DNA of 64,000 nucleotides from Alkanindiges hydrocarboniclasticus (lineage in GTDB: Bacteria; Pseudomonadota; Gammaproteobacteria; Pseudomonadales; Moraxellaceae): NCBI RefSeq assembly GCF_001982605.1, contig NZ_MLCN01000022.1:1-64000 (forward strand), written 5' to 3'. The position numbers were made by a program, and so were the translations under genes. Each line of letters begins with the position of its first letter. The first letter of the stretch is position 1. This document shows positions 47,468-55,857 of the stretch, piece by piece. The notes below the pieces were generated by a model. It was not told the origin of the DNA and ran no database searches. It saw only the letters and a list, made by a program, of their open reading frames with translations.

Positions 47468-48277
47468 ATGCAAATTTATCTGGCACGTAACAATGAACAG
47501 GCTGGCCCGTATAGTCTGGAACAGGTCAACCAGATGCTCGCAAGTGGACAAGTGGTTTTGACTGATCTGGCCTGGCATGAAGGCATGAGCGAATGGCAAC
47601 CCCTGGGTAATCTGACCAATGGCCAGCTGGTTTATCAGCCCAGTGGTTCGCCTTTTCAGAGTCAGCCTGTTCCAACCCAGTCATCTCAAAGCCAGCCAGC
47701 GGCTGCAACCACTTCGGTGAACAAGCACAATAAAAATGCATGGGCTAGTCATAACCAGAGTGCACGCAGCACAGTGGCGTTTAAGCTGGCCTCTGTGAAC
47801 AAGCGCGTTCTGGCCAAAATTATTGATATTCTGCTGTTGTGGCTGCCCAGTTCATTTATTTTCGGACAATTTGTTAGCCCTGAATTTGTGCGCCAGTATC
47901 AGACTATTGCTGGCCAATCAGTGATGCCAACCCCTGAGCAACAGGAACAATTGCTAAACCTACTGGGAACTTTGCCCTCCGGTCTATTTTGGGCTGTTGG
48001 TATTTATACGTTGCTTTACTTTGTGGTACAGGCTTTTTTCCTGTATAAGAGTGGGCAATCCATTGGCAAAAAAGCCTTGAAAATTAAAATTGTTGATGAG
48101 CAAAACGGCCAGATTCCTCCCCTTACCCGCAGCTTTTTGATTCGCTCTATTGTTTTTATCATCATTAATTATTTTGCCTTCTTTTTTATCATCATTGATT
48201 TTGCTTTTATTTTTTCAGAGCGTCGCCGTACCCTGCACGACCGTATGGCAAAAACGCTGGTTGTGGATGTCGATTAA
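47468..48277 (+). CDS. GYF_2-RDD domain membrane protein
   Basis: The 269-residue protein has an N-terminal GYF_2 domain (QAGPYSLEQVNQMLASG, then WHEGMSEWQPL), a Gln/Ser-rich linker (about 60-95) and an RDD domain with three or four transmembrane segments (KRVLAKIIDILLLWLP, GQSIGKKALKIKIVD, RRRTLHDRMAKTLVV). RDD proteins are poorly characterised and some may act in ion or solute transport; GYF_2 binds proline-rich peptides. Followed by a strong terminator. Confidence 0.85.
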   Translation: MQIYLARNNEQAGPYSLEQVNQMLASGQVVLTDLAWHEGMSEWQPLGNLTNGQLVYQPSGSPFQSQPVPTQSSQSQPAAATTSVNKHNKNAWASHNQSARSTVAFKLASVNKRVLAKIIDILLLWLPSSFIFGQFVSPEFVRQYQTIAGQSVMPTPEQQEQLLNLLGTLPSGLFWAVGIYTLLYFVVQAFFLYKSGQSIGKKALKIKIVDEQNGQIPPLTRSFLIRSIVFIIINYFAFFFIIIDFAFIFSERRRTLHDRMAKTLVVDVD

Positions 48278-48343
48278 TTATTCTTAAAAACGGTGCTGCC
48301 AACTTTAACGGCATAGTTATTGCTTTTTAAAACATAACGAATA

Positions 48344-48393
48344 GGGATAAATTCTGCTGCTTTTTATGAGATAGCAAAATTTATCCCTTTTTT
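48344..48393 (+). terminator. Intrinsic terminator after the RDD gene
   Basis: GGGATAAATT (48344-48353) pairs with AATTTATCCC (48378-48387), followed by six T. Confidence 0.85.
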
Positions 48394-48539
48394 ACCAGAC
48401 TGTGTAAACCGAAAGTCTATTGCAGGCAATGCCGCCTTAAAATAAATGATGAATTTGAGCCTGTTTGATTCACCAATGACGCTGAATCGTGCATTTTTAA
48501 GCGCTAGCCACCACTTTGGTGCAGCCAGTTGGAGAAATC

Positions 48540-49133
48540 ATGCCGTTACGCATCATCCTGATTGATGACGATACTAGTCGTGCAGCCTTTTTAACCGAAA
48601 CTCTGGCCGCTGCCAGCTATACCGTGGTGGCGCAGCTGTCTGCACAGGATAATCTGGTAGAGGCGGTTGAGCAGCTGGATGCTGATATTGTGCTGGTGGA
48701 CATGGATAATCCGGCACGCGACATGCTGGAAAACTGTGCTCACATGACAGCTCGTGCGCCGCGGCCTATCGTGCTGTTTACCAAACAATCTGACCCGCAA
48801 ACCATTAGTAATGCAGTTCGTGCCGGAGTTACGGCTTACATTGTGGATGGTATTGATGCCCAGCGCCTAAAACCAATTCTGGACGTGGCCATTGCCCAGT
48901 TTAAGGAACATCAGAAACTGCTGGCAGATCTGGATGATACCCGCACCCGTCTGGCTGACCGCCGTGATATAGACCGGGCCAAGGCGATTTTAATGCGCCT
49001 AAAACAGTTGGATGAAAATGCAGCTTATGCCTTGTTACGCAAAAATGCCATGGCCAAGCGTATTACGCTGGGTGAGGCAGCGCGTACTGTACTGGCGGCA
49101 GCCGAGCTGCTGGATCATCAGGGGGAAAAATAA
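48540..49133 (+). CDS. nasT: NasT-type response regulator with ANTAR antiterminator domain
   Basis: The protein has 197 residues from the ATG at 48540 (GGAG 6 bases upstream). A receiver domain (IILIDDDTSRAAFL, VLVDMDN) is followed by an ANTAR RNA-binding domain (about 130-190, DRAKAILMRLKQLDENAAYALLRKNAM). NasT binds a leader RNA and allows transcription of nitrate assimilation genes; without nitrate it is held by NasS. The nasS ATG overlaps its TAA (TAATG). Confidence 0.93.
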   Translation: MPLRIILIDDDTSRAAFLTETLAAASYTVVAQLSAQDNLVEAVEQLDADIVLVDMDNPARDMLENCAHMTARAPRPIVLFTKQSDPQTISNAVRAGVTAYIVDGIDAQRLKPILDVAIAQFKEHQKLLADLDDTRTRLADRRDIDRAKAILMRLKQLDENAAYALLRKNAMAKRITLGEAARTVLAAAELLDHQGEK

Positions 49134-50290
49134 TGCAACCAAGCATGCAAGCACTGGAAAAAACCCAAATTACCATTGGCTTTATGCCACTGCTGGATTC
49201 TGCCCCGATTATCTGGGCGTGGCACCGCGGCTTTTTTAAACAGTTTGGCCTGGATGTGACGCTAGCCAAGGAAGTGTCGTGGGCCAGCTTGCGCGACCGT
49301 CTGGCCTATGGGGCACTGGATGCAGCACAATGCCTTGCCCCGATGATTCTGGCGGCCAATTTAGGCGCTGATCAGGTCGGTGTGCCTTTTGTCAGCGCCC
49401 TCACCCTGTCTGAAAACTGGGCAGCGATTAGTATTTCATCGCAGCTAGCCCAGCAGCTTAACATGGACTATCAGCACAATACCCCGCGTGAAAATGCACA
49501 GGCGTTGCAACAGGTGGTTCAGCAGGGTAAAACACTGAGGCTGGCCCATGTGTTCCAGTTTTCACTGCATCATTACCTGTTACGTGAATGGTTGTCGCTG
49601 GCTGATCTGGATGAAAAATCCATTGAGTTTTATACCGTGCCGCCGTCACAAATGGTCGATCACCTGCAAACAGGCCGTATTGACGGTTTTTGTGTGGGTG
49701 AACCCTGGAATACCGCAGCCGTATCTTCAGGTATCGGACAGGTAGTGACCAATGCGCAAGCTATCTGGCCACATGGTGCCGACAAGGTATTAGGCGTGAC
49801 GCAGGCTTGGGCACAGCGCAATCCCAATACGCATCGGGCGCTGGTGGCGGCACTATTAAAGGCACAATATGAACTGGCCACCCAGACCCACTATGCCGAA
49901 CTGATTAAAATACTCGAACAATTAAATATACTGGAACTACCGGAAAGCTGGCTGAATGCTGCGCTGGATGGATTTAGTGCCGGTAATCCGGCGCGTTTCC
50001 TGACGGGTTTAAACGCACGGCCCAAACCAGCAGATTATGCCTGGGTCAGTTTGCAAATTATTCGCTGGCAACAATGGCAGCAGCCCATTGATCTGGCCAG
50101 CCTGTCGCAGCAATCCTGTGATATGGCCTGCTTTGATGCAGCCTATCAGTTTTTGAGCCAGCATGAAAATTTGCCGGAACAGCTAAGCCTGTCCAGCTTG
50201 CAAAAACACACCATTGATACGCGGCAGGCAGTGAATTATTTAGTGAGTAAAGGCTGGACTCATCAGGCCGCTGAAAAAATATTGAAGTGA
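49133..50290 (+). CDS. nasS: NasS nitrate sensor (NrtA-like)
   Basis: The 385-residue protein resembles the nitrate-binding protein NrtA but has no signal peptide or lipobox, as expected for cytosolic NasS. Typical stretches are ITIGFMPLLDSAPIIWAW, ALDAAQCLAPMILA and IDGFCVGEPWNTAAV. NasS binds nitrate and then releases NasT, linking nitrate availability to antitermination. It is coupled to nasT, as in Azotobacter and Paracoccus. Confidence 0.9.
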   Translation: MQPSMQALEKTQITIGFMPLLDSAPIIWAWHRGFFKQFGLDVTLAKEVSWASLRDRLAYGALDAAQCLAPMILAANLGADQVGVPFVSALTLSENWAAISISSQLAQQLNMDYQHNTPRENAQALQQVVQQGKTLRLAHVFQFSLHHYLLREWLSLADLDEKSIEFYTVPPSQMVDHLQTGRIDGFCVGEPWNTAAVSSGIGQVVTNAQAIWPHGADKVLGVTQAWAQRNPNTHRALVAALLKAQYELATQTHYAELIKILEQLNILELPESWLNAALDGFSAGNPARFLTGLNARPKPADYAWVSLQIIRWQQWQQPIDLASLSQQSCDMACFDAAYQFLSQHENLPEQLSLSSLQKHTIDTRQAVNYLVSKGWTHQAAEKILK

Positions 50291-50381
50291 TAACATTGAA
50301 GTAACAACAAAGAAAGTATTGCCTACTTTCAACTTCACTTGTTTAATTTACTAACATTTAATCTATAAACAGAGTCAATAA

Positions 50382-51395
50382 ATGAAATTATTAAAAACAT
50401 CACTTGCTCTAATGATGATTGGTATAAGTACATGGGGACAAGCGCTAACCCCCTTAACGCCACAAAACACCAATAATCCGCCTTTGGCCACTAAACAGGT
50501 GGCTGGTTTTTATCATATTCCACTGGGTAGTTTCCAGGTTACTGCACTGTATGATGGCTATGTCAACCTGCCAACCACTATTTTTAAAGGGGAAAAACCG
50601 GCCACACTGGAAAAGCTGTTACAGTCTGGTTATGTTGACTATAAGAACGGCATTCAGACCTCAGTTAATGCATATCTGGTTAATACAGGTTCGCATCTGG
50701 TGCTTATTGATAGTGGGGCTGCCAAGTGTTTTGGCGATGCCTTAGGCTCCATTGAAGAGAATATTCAGGCTGCCGGCTATCGCCCTGACCAGATTGATAC
50801 CGTATTGCTGACGCACCTACACCCTGATCATGCCTGTGGCATTAGTCCTGTCGAGGGCGAAAAAGCGTTTAAAAATGCCACCATCTATGTCAATAAACTT
50901 GAGGCTGACTTTTGGTTAAATCCAGCTAACCTGCAAAAATATCCTGAAGCAAAACAGGCTACGTTTAAGGAAGCCTTTGCAGCAACTGCTCGCGTGCTCA
51001 AGCCTTATCAGGACAGCCAGCAATATAAAACCTATCAGGCTGGTGATTTAATTATCGATGGGATTAAAATTATCCCGACCTATGGACATACAGTAGGACA
51101 TACCAGCTATCTTGTAGAATCTGGGCAGCAACAGTTACTGGTGCTTGGAGATGTGGTACATAATCACAGCTTGCAGTTTCAGCGGCCCGATATTAACCTG
51201 GATTTTGACTTCGATGCCAAACAGGCCATTCAAATTCGCCAGCAACAATTCACTGAAGCTGCTAAAACAGGCCGACTGGTTGCGGGTGCACACCTGCCAT
51301 TTCCGGGTATTGGCCACATTCGCCAGCTGGGCAAAAACCGCTTTGAATGGCTCCCGGTTGACTATAATCCGGTGCTAAAACCTGCCCAGCCTTAA
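50382..51395 (+). CDS. Secreted metallo-beta-lactamase-fold hydrolase (methyl parathion hydrolase-like)
   Basis: The 337-residue protein has a signal peptide (hydrophobic core in the first 22 residues, cut near GQALT). Zinc ligands are THLHPDHACG, the His of YGHTVGHTS, the Asp of LVLGDVVH and the His of GAHLPFPG. The spacing resembles the periplasmic MBL group with methyl parathion hydrolase and lactonases. The natural substrate is unknown, possibly a lactone or ester. It lies between nasS and the convergent mod genes without an obvious link to nitrate use. Confidence 0.8.
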   Translation: MKLLKTSLALMMIGISTWGQALTPLTPQNTNNPPLATKQVAGFYHIPLGSFQVTALYDGYVNLPTTIFKGEKPATLEKLLQSGYVDYKNGIQTSVNAYLVNTGSHLVLIDSGAAKCFGDALGSIEENIQAAGYRPDQIDTVLLTHLHPDHACGISPVEGEKAFKNATIYVNKLEADFWLNPANLQKYPEAKQATFKEAFAATARVLKPYQDSQQYKTYQAGDLIIDGIKIIPTYGHTVGHTSYLVESGQQQLLVLGDVVHNHSLQFQRPDINLDFDFDAKQAIQIRQQQFTEAAKTGRLVAGAHLPFPGIGHIRQLGKNRFEWLPVDYNPVLKPAQP

Positions 51396-51409
51396 CTGTA
51401 TGACACCAC

Positions 51410-52096
51410 TTAAGGTATATGAATTAGTTTACCTTGAGCCATGTGCAGAATATCTGCCTGTAAAAACTCCAGTTCCTGTGGCTGATGGGTAACGTAAATC
51501 ATGGGGATCTGGATTTCATCACGGATCCGGGCAAAAAACGGCAGGATTTGCTGTTTCAAACGTGTATCGAGTGCTGACAGCGGTTCGTCCAGTAATAGCA
51601 AACGGGGGGAATACAGCAAGGCACGACCCAGCGCTACCCGTTGCGCCTCCCCGCCCGACAACTGGGTTACCCGACGCTCAATTAAGGAACCTATTTCCAG
51701 CAGCTCAACAATTTGTGCCAATTCGAAACGGCGCTGGGCTGGCTTTAAATGCCGATAGCCATATAACAGGTTTTGTTGCACGCTTAAATGCGGAAATAAC
51801 TGGCCATCCTGAAACACCAGTCCAACATGGCGCTGATAACTGGGCATGAATGTACGGGTCTGATTGTCGAAAAAAACCTGTCCGTCAAAATTAATCCGGC
51901 CCTGCTGTGGTTTTAGCAAACCGGCCAGCACTTTTAACAGTGTACTTTTTCCTGCTCCTGAGGCCCCCAGAATACCGGTAACCTGATTTTGGCTTTTGGC
52001 TTGATCTAACCGCTGATGATGAGGCAGGTTGTGTGTATCCAGCTGAATATTTAACTCAAACTCACCACGGCGATAGCTAAAATTACAACTGAGCAC
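51410..52096 (-). CDS. modC: Molybdate ABC transporter ATP-binding protein, short form
   Basis: The 228-residue protein starts at a GTG, overlapping the modB end by 14 bases. Walker A is GASGAGKST, the ABC signature LSGGEAQRVALGRA and Walker B LLLLDEP. E. coli ModC has about 350 residues with a C-terminal molybdate-binding MOP domain, which is absent here. It energises molybdate import with ModB and ModA. Last gene of the modABC operon. Confidence 0.88.
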   Translation of the reverse strand: MLSCNFSYRRGEFELNIQLDTHNLPHHQRLDQAKSQNQVTGILGASGAGKSTLLKVLAGLLKPQQGRINFDGQVFFDNQTRTFMPSYQRHVGLVFQDGQLFPHLSVQQNLLYGYRHLKPAQRRFELAQIVELLEIGSLIERRVTQLSGGEAQRVALGRALLYSPRLLLLDEPLSALDTRLKQQILPFFARIRDEIQIPMIYVTHQPQELEFLQADILHMAQGKLIHIP

Positions 52097-52802
52097 GTGA
52101 CAGGTATCCTATTTTTTGCTGGTAACGCTGGGTAATCCAGTAGTTGGCCAATAAGGCAGCAAATGCCAGTAACATGGATAGCACCACAAGTCGCGCCGCA
52201 GCAGTTTCGCCACCGGGCTGCTGGATAAATGAATAAATAGCTAATGGCATGGTGCGGGTTTCATTGGGAATATTACCGACAAAGGTCATGGTTGCACCAA
52301 ACTCTCCCAGACTGCGGCTAAAACATAAAATGCTGCCAATCAACACGCCTGAACTGGCTAACGGTAAGCTAATGGTTAAAAATACCTGCCATGGTTTTGC
52401 ACCTAATGTTGCCGCAGCCTGTTCCAGCCGGTGATCCACCATTTGAAATGCCAGCTTGATGGGCTGCACCATGAGTGGAAAAGCCATAATGATTGATGCC
52501 AGCACCGCCCCTTTCCAGTTGAATGCCAGTTGAATGCCAAACCATTGCTGCAAATATTGCCCAATAAAGCCCTGTGTGCCAAACGCCACCAGCAGTAAAT
52601 ACCCCAGCACTACTGGTGGTAATACCATGGGCAGTTGCAGCATCGCCTCAACAATAAACTTGCCACGAAACTGGTAACGCGCCAAAACCCACGCCAGCAA
52701 CAGGGCAAAAGGCAGGCTCATGAGTGTGGCAACCAGCGCAATTTTGGCAGACAGGTACAGCGCGCTCAATTCCTCAGGCGTTAGCAGGTCAAGACTTGGC
52801 AT
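52083..52802 (-). CDS. modB: Molybdate ABC transporter permease
   Basis: The 239-residue protein has about five or six membrane segments. The EAA-type loop ATLGAKPWQVFLTISLPLA contacts ModC, and the ModB C-terminus SLGEFGATMTFVGNIPNETRTMPLAIY is conserved. It forms the channel for molybdate delivered by ModA. It lies 48 bases after modA and overlaps modC. Confidence 0.95.
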   Translation of the reverse strand: MPSLDLLTPEELSALYLSAKIALVATLMSLPFALLLAWVLARYQFRGKFIVEAMLQLPMVLPPVVLGYLLLVAFGTQGFIGQYLQQWFGIQLAFNWKGAVLASIIMAFPLMVQPIKLAFQMVDHRLEQAAATLGAKPWQVFLTISLPLASSGVLIGSILCFSRSLGEFGATMTFVGNIPNETRTMPLAIYSFIQQPGGETAAARLVVLSMLLAFAALLANYWITQRYQQKIGYLSRAQL

Positions 52803-52850
52803 GGCTGATCACAAACATTGCAAGGGTCTTTAGACTATGGCTAACGTAGC

Positions 52851-53627
52851 TCATGGTTTTACCGAAAACCCGTAGTGTTTAAAGGTGGCCCGTGCTGTTG
52901 GGCTGCTTTTTAGATATTGCAGGAATTTCTGCGCATCACGACTGGATTGCCCCTGATTGGTTAACGCCACAGGGTAAACTATTGGTTGGTGCGCATTTTC
53001 TGGAAAAACCCCCACAACACTTACTTTTTTACTGATTTTGGCATCGGTGGCATACACAATGCCTGCCGCACACTCGCCTCGCTCGACAAAAGCCAAAGCA
53101 CCACGTACATCATCCGTTTCTACAATACGGCCTTGCAGGCTATCCAGCCAGTTCAGTTTAATCAGGCTTTGCTTGGCATAAATTCCGGCAGGGACAGATT
53201 CTAGCTGTCCGGTACATAAATGCCCCTTAAATGCCCGAGCAAATTTAAATGAAGACTGCGCTTTGAAAGAAAATGTGCGCCCTTTTGGTGCAATTACCAC
53301 AAGCTGGTTGCTCAATAGACTAACTGGTTGACTAGCAGCCACTTTGTTTTTATCCACCAGATAATTCATCCATTTTTCATCGGCAGAAAAAAACAGATCG
53401 GCAGGCGCACCAGCTTCTACCTGTTTGGCCAGCATGGATGATGCACCAAATACTGGCGTCACCGTAATTTTAGGATTGGCTTTTTCAAACTGTTTTGCAA
53501 TATCCCCAAGCGCATTGGTCAGGCTGGCTGCAGCATAAATCTTGATATTTTCTGCCTGAGCCATACTGGAAAAACTACTGCTCACCATGAGAGTAGCTAT
53601 AATTAACTGGTTGAACTTATTCATCAT
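52851..53627 (-). CDS. modA: Molybdate-binding periplasmic protein
   Basis: The 258-residue protein has a signal peptide ending near SSMAQAENI. The ModA core starts KIYAAASLTNALGDIAKQFEK, with oxyanion-contacting serines in AASL and FGASSMLAKQVEAGAPADLFFSAD. It captures molybdate or tungstate in the periplasm. A ModE-type operator is centred about 79 bases upstream of its ATG. Confidence 0.95.
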   Translation of the reverse strand: MMNKFNQLIIATLMVSSSFSSMAQAENIKIYAAASLTNALGDIAKQFEKANPKITVTPVFGASSMLAKQVEAGAPADLFFSADEKWMNYLVDKNKVAASQPVSLLSNQLVVIAPKGRTFSFKAQSSFKFARAFKGHLCTGQLESVPAGIYAKQSLIKLNWLDSLQGRIVETDDVRGALAFVERGECAAGIVYATDAKISKKVSVVGVFPENAHQPIVYPVALTNQGQSSRDAQKFLQYLKSSPTARATFKHYGFSVKP

Positions 53628-53693
53628 TTAGCTCGGAATATAGACTATTGTTTAAAGCTGTGTTTATGGTTTATTTGCAAACAGGACAGATTT

Positions 53694-53717
53694 CGTCATA
53701 TCCCCAAAAACATAACG
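53694..53717 (-). promoter_or_regulatory. ModE operator upstream of modA
   Basis: CGTCATAT (53694-53701), an 8-base spacer, then ACATAACG (53710-53717) has the same 8-8-8 layout and nearly the same arms as the E. coli modA operator (CGTTATAT...ACATAACG, from memory). One arm base differs. It sits between modE and modA, where a ModE-molybdate complex would repress modABC. Confidence 0.75.
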
Positions 53718-53775
53718 ATTTTTTAAAATAGAGATATCCAACTGATTTCACAACTGTTATTTTGCAAAAAATTGA

Positions 53776-54162
53776 TTAGGGTTTTAATAAATCATCCCAT
53801 TGCTGTTGATAAACCGAGCTTTGTTGCAACAGTTCCTGCTCCATTTTCCTAAATAAATTCAATACCTGTACCCCGGTTGGGGTAAGAACTGCCCCTCCAC
53901 CCTGACTACCGCCCGTTTGGGTTTCTACCAAGGATGCTGCAAAACAGCTATTCATGGTATCCACCAGTTGCCATGCGCGCCGATAGCTCATGCCCATTTG
54001 TTTGGCAGCTTGTGTAATGGAACCAGTTTGGGCAATCGCTTCCAGCAGATCAGCCTTACCCGGCCCCATGGCAATTTTGTCCTGATGCATGAGGCGCAGG
54101 CGCAGTGCAATAGGGGAAAATGCCTCAACAGCGCTTGTAGACAGCATAGAATCGGTTGGCAT
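53776..54162 (-). CDS. modE: ModE-like molybdenum-responsive regulator, DNA-binding domain only
   Basis: The protein is about 128 residues from the ATG at 54162; in-frame starts at 54225 and 54147 are also possible and none has an ideal ribosome binding site. It is the ModE winged-helix domain: GPGKADLLEAIAQTGSITQAAKQMGMSYRRAW, then ETQTGGSQGGGAVLTPTG. The two molybdate-binding MOP domains of full ModE (about 260 residues) are missing. It lies directly upstream of the operator and modABC in the same direction. Confidence 0.85.
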   Translation of the reverse strand: MPTDSMLSTSAVEAFSPIALRLRLMHQDKIAMGPGKADLLEAIAQTGSITQAAKQMGMSYRRAWQLVDTMNSCFAASLVETQTGGSQGGGAVLTPTGVQVLNLFRKMEQELLQQSSVYQQQWDDLLKP

Positions 54163-54338
54163 ACTGATGTTTTGCTCCTGATTTTCCCGAATACGAATAC
54201 GTACTGTTCCAGATTGATGCACCAATGTAGTGATTTATAGTCATGCATGCCATTTATAATATCTGAATAATATGATCATTCCTATTCAAGCCAATAGTAA
54301 ACAATTAAATATTATTTAAATTTCAATAGCTTGAATTG

Positions 54339-54356
54339 TTGGCACACCCTTTGCTT
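54339..54356 (+). promoter_or_regulatory. Sigma-54 promoter of the nitrate assimilation genes
   Basis: TTGGCAC-ACCCT-TTGCTT matches the -24/-12 consensus (TGGCAC-N5-TTGCW) with GG at 54341-54342 and GC at 54353-54354, predicting transcription from about 54366. A weak NtrC-like site, TGCACC-N5-AGTGAT, lies at 54218-54234, about 140 bases upstream. Nitrogen control through NtrC is therefore likely. Confidence 0.8.
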
Positions 54357-54363
54357 AGATACT

Positions 54364-54454
54364 CTCAACATGATCAGCGTTGAGCATGTTAAAGAATTTT
54401 TTGCGGTCAACGACGCCCGCACTTCTGTCTGGCTATTTTCAATTTGTATTGAAA
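54364..54454 (+). promoter_or_regulatory. Structured leader RNA, probable NasT target
   Basis: The roughly 115-base leader between the predicted start of transcription and the transporter ATG contains three stems: CTCAAC/GTTGAG (54364-54384), TGCGG/CCGCA (54402-54421) and TTTCAAT/ATTGAAA (54437-54454). ANTAR proteins such as NasT bind paired stem-loops in leaders of nitrate genes. The loops do not clearly match the ANTAR hexaloop consensus and no strong terminator follows, so this is tentative. Confidence 0.4.
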
Positions 54455-54480
54455 GACCATTAAGGTTTTCAGGAGTTGCT

Positions 54481-55830
54481 ATGTCGTCCAAAGCTACCTC
54501 AATAAATTTGTTCAATTTCAAAACTCCAGCCATGCGTGCATTTCATTTAAGCTGGCTGGCCTTTTTTGTCTGCTTTTTTGCCTGGTTTGCCTGTGCACCG
54601 CTGATGCCGGTAATTAAAGGCGAGTTTGGCTTAACCAAAGACCAGATCGCCAACATCAATATTGCGGCTGTTGCCATTACCATCGTGGTGCGCATTATTG
54701 TGGGCCCGCTGTGTGATCGCTATGGCCCGCGTATCACCTACTCTACGCTTTTGATTCTGGGCAGTATTCCGGTTTTTGGTGTGGCGGCTTAGCAAAGCTA
54801 TGAAAGCTTCCTGTTCTTTCGCCTGTTAATTGGTGCCATTGGTGCCAGCTTTGTGATTACCCAGTATCACACTTCAGTCATGTTTGCTCCAAATGTAGTG
54901 GGCACTGCCAACGCAGCCACTGCGGGCTGGGGTAATGCGGGCGGTGGGGCAACACAGGCGCTTATGCCGCTTATTCTGGCCGCCATTGTGATGTTTGGTG
55001 TTGAACAGGCCATGGGCTGGCGCATTGCCCTACTGGTTCCCGGTGTGCTGATGCTGATTGTTGGAATCATGTACTGGAAACTCACTCAGGACTGTCCGCA
55101 AGGCAACTATAAAGAACTGCGCGAACAAGGTGTTGAAGTGGGTAGCGGTAAAAAAAGTGGCATGGCCGTGCTGTTGACTGCAGCCAAGAACTACCGCGTG
55201 TGGATGCTGTTTATTACTTACGGGGCCTGCTTTGGTGTAGAAATCTTCATTCATACCATTGCTGCCAGCTACTACGTTGATCAGTTTGGTTTTAGCCTGA
55301 AAGAAGCCGGTATGGCCGCAGGCATCTTTGGTTTGCTGGCACTGTTTGCCCGTGCGCTGGGTGGCTATGTGTCCGACAAGATTGCAGTTAAAAAAGGGCT
55401 GGATGGCCGCACACTAATCCTGTTCATCCTGATTCTGCTGGAAGGTTTTGGCCTGCTGCTGTTTTCCAACATGCAAACGCCGATGCTTGCCATTTTGGCC
55501 ATGACTTTTTTTGGCCTGTTTACCCACATGTCTTGCGGTGCAACTTATGCCCTGGTGCCTTTCATCGACCGCAACTCGCTAGGCGGTGTGGCAGGCATTA
55601 TTGGTGCGGGTGGCAACGTGGGTGCGGTGGCCGCAGGGTTTTTGCTCAAAGGCATGCTGGACATGCAGTCTACCCTGCACCTGATTGGCATCTTTGTCAT
55701 GGTGGCTTCGGTATGTGCCATTGCCGTGCGCTTTAGTGTTGCCCACAAACAAAAAGAACAAGCGCTGTTTGATGAAGCCATGCTGGCCAATCAGACAAAC
55801 AGTGATTTTAACAAACAGCAAGTTGCTTAA
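54481..55830 (+). pseudogene. NarK/NasA-type nitrate transporter gene with an in-frame TAG
   Basis: One continuous frame from the ATG at 54481 (AGGAG 6 bases upstream) to 55830 encodes about 450 residues of an MFS nitrate/nitrite porter. It is interrupted only by TAG at codon 104 (54790-54792). Family motifs are intact on both sides: VGPLCDRYGPR before, and the nitrate signatures NAATAGWGNAGGGATQ and GGNVGAVAAGFLL after. The context VAA-stop-QSYESFLFF suggests a single substitution, for example from TCG. Unless it is a sequencing error or is read through, the transporter is lost. nirB follows 27 bases later. Confidence 0.85.
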
Positions 55831-55857
55831 CTCAAGCCATACATAGAGGAAAATGAC

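Noticed and set aside
54790..54800. Selenocysteine, pyrrolysine or a TMV-type read-through signal at the transporter TAG
   Set aside because: The codon is TAG followed by CAAAGC, which lacks the CARYYA read-through motif, and nothing in the window suggests a pyrrolysine system; mutation or sequencing error is simpler.
54850..55830. Downstream half of the transporter as a separate functional gene
   Set aside because: It lacks the first three or four helices and has no ribosome binding site; it is in the same frame as the upstream half.
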